From contig JABLTG010000060.1 in assembly GCA_016618085.1 (NCBI GenBank), forward strand, positions 36,283 through 100,282: DNA of 64,000 nt, given 5' to 3'. The DNA is from Neovahlkampfia damariscottae. Lineage: Eukaryota > Heterolobosea > Selenaionea > Neovahlkampfiida > Neovahlkampfiidae. Position 1 is the stretch's first letter. Each line of letters begins with the position of its first letter. Positions 55,001 to 64,000 of this stretch are shown here, one piece after another. The position numbers and the translations under genes are program-made. The notes beneath the pieces are model-generated. The model did no database searches, was not told the origin of the DNA, and worked only from the letters and a program-made list of their open reading frames with translations.

Positions 55001-56930
55001 ATTTGTTGGAAGTAGATTTATTACAGGAATTAAACCACAAGAATATTATTTTCATACAATGGCAGGTAGAGATGGTTTAATTGATACTGCTATTAAAACA
55101 GCTAGATCTGGTTATTTACAACGTTGTTTAATTAAAAATCTTGAAACTTTATCTGTTCAATATGATAGAACTGTTAGAGATTCATATGGTTCAATTGTTC
55201 AATTTCATTATGGTGGTGATTCAATTGATCCTTCAAAACAATCAATGATGAAAGAATTTAAATTTATGATTCTTTCAAAAGATGCATTAAAAGAACAATA
55301 TAATTATGAAAATATTGAAAAAGCATTTGAAATTAAAAATCATTCAAATGAAGAAATTGAAAAAATTTTAAAAAAAGAAAAAAATACACCAATTGATTTA
55401 ATTCATAAATTTAATCCAGATGAATATTTTGGTTCAATTTCTGAAAGTTATTTAAATTCAATTAAAGAATATGTTAAATTAAATCCAGATGGTTTGATTG
55501 GTTCAAAAATATCCGAAAATGATTTTAAAAAATTAGCTCATTTAAAATATATTAATAGTTTAATTGAACCTGGTGAAGCAGTTGGTATTATTGCAGGTCA
55601 AGGAATTGGTGAACCATCAACACAGATGACATTAAATACTTTTCATTTTGCTGGTTTAGATATGGCTCATGTTACAGTTGGTATTCCACGTTTAAGACAA
55701 TTAATTATGGCTGGTATGGTTACAAATCCAACTATTACATTTCCATTAAAATCTAATGCTTCAATTGATGATGCAAATATTTTAGCTGGAAAATTATCAA
55801 GAGTTACTCTTTTTGAAGCAATTTCAAAAATTACAGTTGAACAATCAATGAATATTTCAATTGGAAAAAGAATTTTAAATTCAAATTTACATTTAAATAA
55901 ATCAAAAATTGAAAAAGTATCTAAAAAGAAAATTCAAAAAGTTATTACATCATTTGTAACAAATTTAAATTCTTATATGAAAGCATATCATGGAAAACAA
56001 ACATTTAATTTCACAGAAAGAAAAACTGAAATTTCACAAAAAGATGCAAAAGAGTCAGGAGGGAAAAATGATGATGAAGAAGAAGAAACTACTACAGTAG
56101 CAACAAAACATAAAAATAAAAAAGAAAAAGATGATTCTGATGAATCAGATGATGAAAAATCAGAAGGAGAATCTGAAGATGATGATGAATCAGATGAAGA
56201 AAATGAAGATAAAATGGAACAAGAATCAGATGATGAAAATGATAAAGAAAAAAAGAAAATTGAAAATGAAATTGAAGAAACAAAAGATGAAGAACATTTT
56301 GATTTTCCATCTGGTCATTGTGCAGTTAAATATTTAAAAAATCAAAATATTGTGAATATTAATATTACATATTCACCAAAATCTGTAATTTTCTTTACAG
56401 AAGCAATTGAAAGAGCTGCAAAAACAACATTCATTAATCATATTCCACAAATGAATAAAGCAACAGTTGTTGAAGAAAATGGAAAATTATCTATTGCTTG
56501 TGAAGGTGAAAATTTCCCAGAAGTTTTCAGACAAAATCCTGATTTTATTGATTTTAAAAATATACTTTCAAATGATCCAAATTTAGTTGCAGCAACTTAT
56601 GGAATTGAAGCAGCCAGACAATTAATTATTAATGATGTACAAAATGTCTTTAATATGTATGGTATTCCAGTTGATGAAAGACATATTGGTTTAATTGCTG
56701 ACAGTATGACATCACAAGGTATTTATCTTGCATGTAATAGATTCAGTATGAAATATAAATCAGGTCCACTTGCAAAAATGAGTTTTGAACAATCTTCAAA
56801 ATTTTTGGTTGATGCTGTTGTGAGAGGAGAAGAAGAAAAAGTTGCAGGACCAAGTTCATGTATTGCATTAGGTAGATTATCTGATCAAGGATCTGGATCA
56901 TTTTCACTTCACCAAGAAATAAAATTTTAA
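52079..56930 (+). CDS. POLR1A: RNA polymerase I largest subunit (RPA1/RPA190)
   Basis: Seven exons: 52079-52245, 52276-52435, 52473-52798, 52842-53478, 53515-53676, 53711-54421, 54456-56930; 1,545 residues. This catalytic subunit makes the rRNA precursor. The N-terminal zinc site CQTCGLSEKNCPGHLG and the CxxC of MKTCMHCAA are present. The catalytic Mg2+ loop is NADFDGDEMNLHFP, the lid/rudder area GKRVNFAARSVILPDPY, and the bridge-trigger region GRDGLIDTAIKTARSGYLQR. IQGPDNYPGANYI and the overall C-terminus favour Pol I over Pol II or III, and no heptad CTD is present. A highly acidic insert lies at 56065-56300, as in the jaw of Pol I enzymes. All introns fall in the first half; the last exon is 2,475 nt. 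Confidence 0.94.
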
Positions 56931-56955
56931 AAAATTTGTTGAGAAAAAAAAAAGT

Positions 56956-59900
56956 TTAAAATCCAGTTAAATTTCTAACATCTTGTAATTTTTTTTTGAT
57001 TTCAGATGGTGTTCTATCTAATTCATCTGCAATTGATTTTTGTTTTTCGATTGACATTTTTTCATAAGTGTCCAATAAATCACCATCAACACAATTTTTT
57101 ACTGGAAAATAATAAGAAACAAAACTTAAATGATCTCTGCCAACTAAAGAAGTTCCATCTTGTCTCAAATGCATTTCTAATAAAGAAAAGAAATCAACAT
57201 CTTCTTTACTTGAAAATGGAACTAAACAACCAATTGTACCAAAAATTGTAAAATAAAGTAAAACACCTGGTGATCCTGGTACAAAATTTGCTTTACATAA
57301 ACTAGTAACAGTTTCACCAAGATGAAAAGAAACAATTTCTTTTGCTTTTTGAGGAGCACCACCTAAAAATCCTCTTTCCCACATGAATCTATTTGAAGTT
57401 GGATCATCTTCAATAGAATCATTAATATCTTCTGGTAATCTTGAAATAAAAACATTTCCAAATTTATCTGAACCTGCCATTGTACTATAATCAATTTGAG
57501 TTGAAGCAGTTAACCATCTTGGAACAGTACTATCTGCAAAAATTGAAAGAAATTGTTCATCTTCTTTAAATTTAACATAATGAAATGATTCAGCAATATC
57601 ACCAACATAAATTCTTTTTCCATTATGAGAAATTGAAATAATCTTATTTGGAAATGATTTGTTTTCACTTTTTTTTAATAATTTTTTCTTTCCTAAATCA
57701 TAAACTCTTAAGAATTTACCCATTCCAACTAATAATCTACCTTGAAACTCACAAAGAGCAGTTGGAACATCTTCTAATTCAGTTTGATGTAATAATTCAA
57801 TTTTTTTTCCATCTTTATCAAATTTATAAACATTTAAACAACCACCTGAATTTTTTGAAGGATAAAGTTGTAAATCTTTTGCAATACCAACAATTAAATA
57901 AGTTTCTTTATCAGAGAATTCACATGTTGTTAAATTAAATGCAGCTTCATTATTTTTTAATTCTAAATATTGAGTTGTAATTGTATCTTCATTTGATTTT
58001 TCATTAATTGAATTTGTATCAATAAGTCTAATATAAGATGCCCATTTTCCATTTTTATTTGGTCTTAATTTTTCAAATTCACTATCTTGTTCATTTTCTT
58101 CTTCAATTTCCATTTGTTCTTGTTTAAAATTTTCTAATTCTGATAATTTATATGCATTATGATCAGTTTCTAAAATTATCATATTTTTTGTTTTTGGATG
58201 AAATATAAATTTACGAGGTGTATATTTTAATGGAAATATTTGTTGATTAAATACTTCACCTAATTTTTTAATTGAAAAAACAACTAATGTATTTCCTGTT
58301 ACTGCAACTAAACCTTCCGAACATTGTTCTGATGAAAAATTTGATGCAGATTGTAATGGTTCATATGATAATGGTGTCATTTGAAATTTATTTTGATAAA
58401 AATAACATAACCATGATCTTGAAGAAAGTACTAAAACTGAATTGGATTTTTGTGTTTTTACATTAACTAAACGTAATGGTTTTGAACCTAAAAATCTAGC
58501 TCTTGTATCAAATAATTCACCTGTAAGTGAATCCATTACATTTTTAATTAAAACACCATTATTTAATCCAATATATAAATTTAATTCTTTTGAAGAAGAT
58601 GATGAATTTAACATTTCTGTAATTGTAATACTTTCTGGTTCTGCTGGAATTGCTTGTCTTGTTAAAACTTGTAAACAATCTTCTGTATCTAAAGAGAATA
58701 TTCTAACAGTTTTATCATATAAACCAACTGCTAAAAATCTATTTCTAATTCTACCTTCTGGTACACTTCCAATTGATAAACATGCAATATCTTGACCCAT
58801 ATCTTTTCTTTCAACTTCAACTAAAATACCTTGTTGATTTAATTCAAAATAAATGATTTCTCCACCACTTAATGCAGCAACAACTTGTGATTCATTTGCA
58901 GCAGCTCTTATAATTGTTTTTTTACTTGACCATTCAATTGTTTTATTTTCACCATTTAATTGTTGTTTAATTTGTCTTAAACCAGTTGGATGAATTTGTA
59001 AAATTGAATCTTTTCCTAATAAAGAAACTGATAAAGTTGAAGATAAAGTTTCAAAACCAGAATCAGTTACTTGAGCAACTTCTTTTCCAATTGAAAATAC
59101 CATAGTTCTACTTGAAAATGATAAAACAATATAATTATCAAATTCTTCTTTCATTGATTTTTTAACAGTCCAAACATTAATTGGAACACCAGGTAATTTA
59201 ACAGATGCAAATTGTTCAATTGGTAAACCATGTTTTAAAATTCTTAAAGTTGAATTTTCTGATCTTCCACAAATTGTATAAATATTTGGTGTTTGATTAT
59301 TTTTTAAATCAATTACTTTTGCATCAATTATTGGTGATAATGAATTAATATTTTCTTTTAATTGTAAATTCTTTAAATTTTTATGAATATTAAATAAAGG
59401 AATAGTTAATTTTTTTGAAATTTCAACTTTTGATACAAAATTATTTTCATCTTGTCCTAATGATTTAAATTGATAAATTTTATGATCTCCAAATTCAGAT
59501 GCAACAAAAATAGATGCACTTTTAATTAAAATACAAATTGAAATTGCAATTGGAATAGTATCAAAATAAAAAATATTAATTTTTGAAACTTGATTTGATT
59601 TATGATCTAAATTTAATTTAAATAAATCACCTTCTTCATTTTGAATAAAAAATATAATTTGTTTTCTTTTAATTGTACTTGATGCAATTATCATATTTCC
59701 ATTACTATAATCATCATCTTTTCTTAATCTTCTTGGTACAATTGTTGAAATATCTTTTTGTCCTGAATTTCTATATGTAATTTTATCAGATGAACAAATT
59801 AAAACTCCACCAGGTCCATCATTTCCACCAGGTACAGATATTAAATGATATGAACTTTTTTCAACTTCTTTTGATATTTTTTTGACTACATGATTTGAAC

Positions 59901-60579
59901 TTAAATCAAGTTCATAAAATGTTAATACTTTTTTTGAAACTGAATCTAATTCTTCTGATGTTTCATCACTTTCTGTATGATCTAATTCTAAACATGCAAA
60001 CATTGGACTTTCATATCCAACGTCAATTCCAACCATACTATATATAACTGTATTAGATGAATGTGCTTCTAAAGGTGATGAAATTGTTAATCTATTTGAT
60101 GTATCTCTATTTAAAACATAAACAAATTTTTGTTTTTCAATAGCTCCAATCATTATTGCTCTTCCTTTTGGATCTACAGCTAAATATTCACCAGGTACAA
60201 TTCTACGACAACCTGTTTTTCCAAATGTTTCTTGATGTACTTTTATAAATTGATTCTTTTTTTCATCGTATTCAAGAATTACAAGTCTACCTGAATCACT
60301 TCCAATAGCAATATAATCTTTTTGGAAACCTGTTTTTTTTTTTTATGAAAGAATTTTATTTTTACCTGTCACTCTAAATGATGATATACTCCTAATCAAT
60401 CCAAAAACTTCGGAAGATAAGACTACTTTCATTTTTGTTGAATTTTCTTCTTGTTTCCAAAGTTCCAATATTTTTCCTCTTGATATCAGAATATCTTGTG
60501 ATTTTGGTCCAGAAAAGCTGCCAGTAATTGCTTGTGTAATAGCTGTTGCTTTCTGTAACGTGTTGTTCAAAAGATGCAT
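56956..60579 (-). CDS. SF3B3: Splicing factor SF3B3 (SAP130)
   Basis: Exons 60366-60579 and 56956-60329 (36-nt intron); 1,195 residues against about 1,217 in human. SF3B3 is the three-propeller scaffold of the SF3b complex in U2 snRNP, which grips the branch-site region with SF3B1. Signatures: MHLLNNTLQKATAITQAI at the start, SRGKILELW, GCRRIVPGEYLAVDPKGRA, TISSPLEAH, VPGGNDGPGGVLICS, and the end DRTPSEIKKKLQDVRNLTGF. The intron completes RVTGFQKDYIAIGSDSGR. ATG 60579 was chosen by family alignment and by the CCAAT box 21 nt upstream; 12 in-frame codons further upstream overlap the box. The stop is 25 nt from that of the RNA polymerase I gene. Confidence 0.96.
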
Positions 60580-60600
60580 GTTGGTGATTGTTGAAGTGTT

Positions 60601-60609
60601 GACCAATGA
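60601..60609 (-). promoter_or_regulatory. CCAAT box of SF3B3
   Basis: GACCAATGA on the plus strand is 21 nt from ATG 60579. Confidence 0.6.
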
Positions 60610-61276
60610 AATCAATTTTAGAAAAACTTTTTTTGTTTTTTTTTTCTAAAATTTGAAAAAACAGAGTTTTAAAACTCAATCTACTTAGCCTTCAAATTTT
60701 AATGTTTAAAATACATAGGATTCCGGAAAAAATGATTTTTCTCAAAAATGAAGAAAAATGGAGAATAATTTGAATTTATTGAACATGCCTTCATCATTGA
60801 TATTCCAAATTTTCTTTCAAAAATTTTCTCCTCTTTTTTTTTAAGCAAAAATTTTTGGAACTCCACAATTCAAAAATAAAAGGTGTTTTGTTGAGGGACA
60901 CCAAGGCCAAACTGATTTTTTACCGTGTTTTCATCAAACTCTTTGAATCAAACGTGAAAGATTGATTGTTTGAGCATCATTGTTCAATGTCAGTTGGTTC
61001 AAAAGCGAATAATTTTAAAAGCAAGAATAACAACAGGTTTGAGTTGACTGTATTTTTGATTTCATCATTTGGTTCCAAAGATTCATTTTATTTGTTTCAA
61101 ATTGTTGATGTTGTTTATTTTCTTCAAATAAGTTTAAATAAACAACTTTCGAAAAAACATTGATTTTTTTATCCAATCAAATTGTTCGTTGTTGATTTTG
61201 TTTTTTTTTTTTGAAAAAAATCTTCCATTTTTTATGTTTTATTAATTAATAATTTTAATTTACTAAAAAACCTTTT
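60610..61276. other. Largest internal intergenic stretch
   Basis: About 670 nt between two divergent genes. A 65-codon frame at 60966-61163 has no recognisable domain. A short hairpin can form (GGTGT at 60882 with ACACC at 60898). The block 60880-61110 is less A/T-homopolymeric than typical spacers here, so an unrecognised RNA or decayed gene is possible. Confidence 0.4.
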
Positions 61277-61285
61277 TGATTGGAG
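61277..61285 (+). promoter_or_regulatory. CCAAT box (reverse) of the second ankyrin gene
   Basis: TGATTGGAG is 38 nt before ATG 61324. Confidence 0.55.
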
Positions 61286-61323
61286 TAGGTCATAAATCTG
61301 ATTTGTTTGCTTTTGTCATCACC

Positions 61324-63350
61324 ATGAGCACGAACACTTCACCAAGAAACTATTTCACACATCCACTGGAAGAAGAATTGGAAAAACAGAAAATTCTAAT
61401 TCAAACTTTAACAGATGAAAGAGATTTTTATAAAAATTTTTTTGAAAATAGCGAAGTAGGCATAAATATTGATATTTTAATTTTAAAAAGTCAATGGTGT
61501 TATCAACAAAATCAAAAGAAAAAATAAATACAAATTTTGAAAAGGAAGAAGAAAATGAAAATTTATTTGAACAAATAGATTTTAAATCAGAAGAAGGAAT
61601 ACAATTTCAAAATTTTTATGAAAGAGAAATGAACGATAAATATTCTATATTACTATATGAAAAAATACAAGAATTAAAAAAATTAAAAAAAGAAATTTTG
61701 AATTCCAATGAATTGTATAAAAAGAATATAACTGAAATAGTTGAATATATTAAGAAATCGAATAATATTGAACAGGAAAAAGACGAAGAACATGAAAATT
61801 TAATAAAAAAAACAGAAAGAGAGATTAAAAAGAAATTAAATTCAAATTTTCGAAATTTTAAAAAGAAAAGAATAAAAATACCGATGCAACATTATCAACA
61901 AAAACATAAATCACCATTTTCTTCACCTTTAGTTCAAAAATTAAAAAATATAAAAAAAAAAAAATCAGATGATGGACCTGGAGTATTATCTCCAAAAAGT
62001 GGACAACAAAGTGAAAATGTAAGTTCAAATGAAGGTTCGTCTATATCAGATATACATGAATCTAATAGTATACTTTCACCTTTGAATATGGATGATCAAA
62101 ATATATCACAAAGTTTGAATGATAGTCCAGAATCATTTTTGTCACCAAATATCAGAAAATCTGGTTCATTTCCAATCTTAGATGCAACAACAATGAGAAG
62201 ATTTGAAGAAGAAAATCCAGTAAAATCAAGAACAAAAAATTCATTCCAAATTGAATTAATCAATGATTCAATTGGTGGATCAGAAGATCCTCAAGAAATA
62301 CTTTTAAATTCGATAAAAGAAGATAATTTAGAAGTATTTGAAAAGTTATTAAATCAATCCAATGATGAACATGAATTTTTAAAAAGAAGATATTTATCAG
62401 AGAATTATACATTACTTCATTATTCAGTTTTACATAATTCAACTAAAATAACAGATTTTATACTGAAAAAAGATGAAATAAATATAAATTCAAAAGATAA
62501 ACAAATGAGAACACCTTTACATATTGCATCAAATATTGGGAGCTCAATTTCATTGGTCTTAATTTCTGAAGGTGCATCAACCAATATAAGAGACGCATAT
62601 GGAAATTCACCTTTAATTTTATGTTTAAAACAACATCATTTTTCATTATGTTCACAATTAATACTATTTGGATCAGATATTAATTTTAAAAAAGATAATG
62701 GAATGACTGCATTACATGAAAGTTTAAGTTTAGGTGATGAAGAAATGACTAGATTTATTATTGAACAAGAAAATGTAAAATTAAATTTAAAAGACTCAAC
62801 AAATCAAACACCTTTGTTTAAAGGGTGTACAAAAGCAAATGTTCAATTTCTTTATAAATTTTTGAATAAACCTGGAATTGATTATAATGCCATTGATGAA
62901 AATGGAAGAAATTTTTTTCACATTTTATCATTAAATAAAAGATATGATTTCTTTAATTTTATGATAAATAAATTAGATTTAGATGAAGTTAGAAGATATA
63001 CAAAATTGATAATTTCAAATGATACTTTAAAAGGATCAACACCTATTCATTTAGCTGTTGAAACTACGGATACAACAACAGTACAATCATTGACATTATT
63101 ATTTAAAAGATTAAACGAAGATATTGCAATTCATGATTTTAATGATTATACACCTTGTTCATATGCTCATAAATTAATCACAACATATCAAGATAAATTG
63201 ATTGACAATACAAATATTTATTCAATTGAGGATATTGAAGATAAGATTAAGAGATTGAAATCAATTCATTCATTTTTACTGTTAAATGAAGTTGAATCAT
63301 CAAAATCAAAGTCAAAAAGAAAAGGTTTTGGTTCATTTTTTAAACAATAA
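61324..63350 (+). CDS. Coiled-coil and ankyrin-repeat protein
   Basis: Exons 61324-61455 and 61491-63350 (35-nt intron); 663 residues. Residues 15-160 are Glu/Lys-rich coiled coil (YEKIQELKKLKKEIL). A Ser/Pro-rich segment follows (SPFSSPLVQKL, GVLSPKSGQQSENVSSNEGSS), probably phosphorylated and disordered. About eight ankyrin units run from residue 310 to 625: TLLHYSVLHNSTKITDFIL, RTPLHIASNIGSSISLVLI, GMTALHESLSLGDEEMTRFI, GSTPIHLAVE. The last residues are basic (SKSKSKRKGFGSFFKQ). No enzyme domain is seen. The exon 1 frame joins cleanly to exon 2 even though a plain ATG exists at 61494, and the CCAAT box supports the upstream start. Partner unknown; related in style to the partial gene at 1-1172. 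Confidence 0.88.
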
Positions 63351-63427
63351 ATACTTGTATGTGTATTATATGGTCATTTAAAATGTACAATCAGTTCATC
63401 CAAAAAATTCTGGTTGCTAGAAATATT

Positions 63428-63481
63428 GTGCATTAAATTTAACGCACTGGTGAGATACATTGTCGACATCACAGAATTCTG
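63428..63481. repeat. Cluster of three palindromes
   Basis: GTGCATTAAATTTAACGCAC (63428-63447, one mismatched pair), TGTCGACA (63461-63468) and CAGAATTCTG (63472-63481) occur within 54 nt of a stretch richer in G and C than other spacers. Function unknown; candidates are protein-binding sites or a small structured RNA. Confidence 0.5.
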
Positions 63482-63609
63482 CCCAAAACTAACAGGAATC
63501 ACTCAGATAAAAAAAAGATAAACAAAATATTTGTCTCATTATTTTTAGTCAAATTTTATTTCATGAAAATTTCCTCTTCTCACTCTTCAAATTCTAAAAA
63601 TAAGGTTTT

Positions 63610-63834
63610 TTGACCAATAAATTTTCGTCAAATTCCACAAATCAAACAGATGATGAATCAAATGATATTGAAAATATTTTAAAAGTTTTAAATGAACCAA
63701 TGAATAATGGATCTGTTAATTTAACATTTTTAAAGAATTTAAATGATTTAATATTAAAGAAAGATACAGATTATAATGTTAAATTAGTTGAAAAAAGGAT
63801 TTCTTCAAATAACAAAATATTTATTAACATTTGA
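63610..63834 (+). CDS. Uncertain open frame at the window end
   Basis: An open frame of about 74 codons that begins on a non-ATG codon within a CCAAT-like TGACCAATA (63611-63619). Its composition is protein-like (ENILKVLNEP, LTFLKNLNDLIL), but the first in-frame ATG is at about 63700 and no donor/acceptor pair I tried gives a full gene. It may be an exon of a gene continuing past the window, or spurious. The sequence from 63835 to 64000 shows no supported frame. Confidence 0.25.
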   Translation: MTNKFSSNSTNQTDDESNDIENILKVLNEPMNNGSVNLTFLKNLNDLILKKDTDYNVKLVEKRISSNNKIFINI

Positions 63835-64000
63835 TAAAAAACAAAAGAGTGAGTATTTTTTTTTTTCACATCCCAAGCAGGCAAAATACAAGTCAATGCC
63901 ATATTATAATAACCAAAAGATGAATAAATTCCTCCATAGACCGATATATGTTTATGATAACTGGCTAAAAAACATGATGATGATAGTCCAGAAAATAATA

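Noticed and set aside
60966-61163. 65-codon plus-strand frame in the large spacer
   Set aside because: No CCAAT box close upstream, no domain, and no splice partners; treated as spacer.
1-64000. tRNA and rRNA genes
   Set aside because: I looked for T-loop-like GTTCGAATC/GTTCAAATC boxes with matching arms and for rRNA-like stretches and saw none; a covariance search would be decisive.
1-64000. Transposon or viral integration
   Set aside because: No reverse transcriptase, transposase, integrase, terminal repeats or capsid-like genes are visible; repeats are confined to protein-coding arrays.

Overview
This is a very AT-rich, gene-dense piece of a nuclear genome from a unicellular eukaryote. 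All three standard stop codons end genes (for example TAG at 2784-2786, TGA at 34903-34905, TAA elsewhere), so the code looks standard. BCKDHA and a COX6B-like subunit point to respiring mitochondria. SH2, RGS, PKA regulatory, RCC1, DUF4116 and long EGF-array proteins with short Cys-spaced units suggest a free-living amoeboid or flagellate protist. A heterolobosean (Naegleria relative) is my best guess from protein style alone, and it is not proven here. Twenty-eight genes can be modelled, with about 85 introns of only 27-48 nt (GT...AG, mostly gtaa- donors). Nearly all models close in frame after splicing.

Layout. 1-2786: the 3' part of an ankyrin protein, a small BAG-like protein and the beta subunit of geranylgeranyltransferase I. 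2966-11602: a giant secreted or membrane protein (about 14 RCC1 units, IPT/TIG-like region, Cys-rich GCC2/GCC3-like region, multipass C-terminus). 11619-18893 (minus): an orphan type II membrane protein, an RGS-TPR protein, an EF1A-like GTPase fused to DUF4116 repeats, and a VWA protein. 19002-29272 (minus): a tandem pair of type I membrane proteins with 9 and 12 EGF units, diverged at the ends but sharing identical DNA blocks in the EGF arrays. 29637-36024: SH2 protein, ERO1, STT3 and an epoxide-hydrolase-like enzyme. 36096-44032: GT10-like fucosyltransferase, a TOM1/TOM3-like 7TM protein, a SEL1 protein, a small membrane protein, PKA regulatory subunit 1 and TMEM209. 44082-50549: BCKDHA, class IV HDAC, NEMF/Rqc2 and COX6B-like. 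50649-60579: PKA regulatory subunit 2, RNA polymerase I largest subunit and SF3B3. 61324-63350: a second ankyrin protein; the last 650 nt hold no secure gene.

The genes are housekeeping and signalling loci rather than one pathway. A secretory theme runs through the middle: ERO1 (disulfides), STT3 (N-glycosylation), a fucosyltransferase, and large Cys-rich, sequon-rich surface proteins that would be their clients. Two PKA regulatory subunits, an RGS protein and an SH2 protein are signalling parts.

The most striking global signal is a CCAAT box (consensus close to RRCCAATSA, either orientation) 4-66 nt upstream of the start codon of all 27 genes whose start is visible. Together with the tiny introns and convergent genes only 4-25 nt apart, it describes an extremely compact architecture in which a CCAAT element sits at the core promoter and often helps decide the correct ATG.
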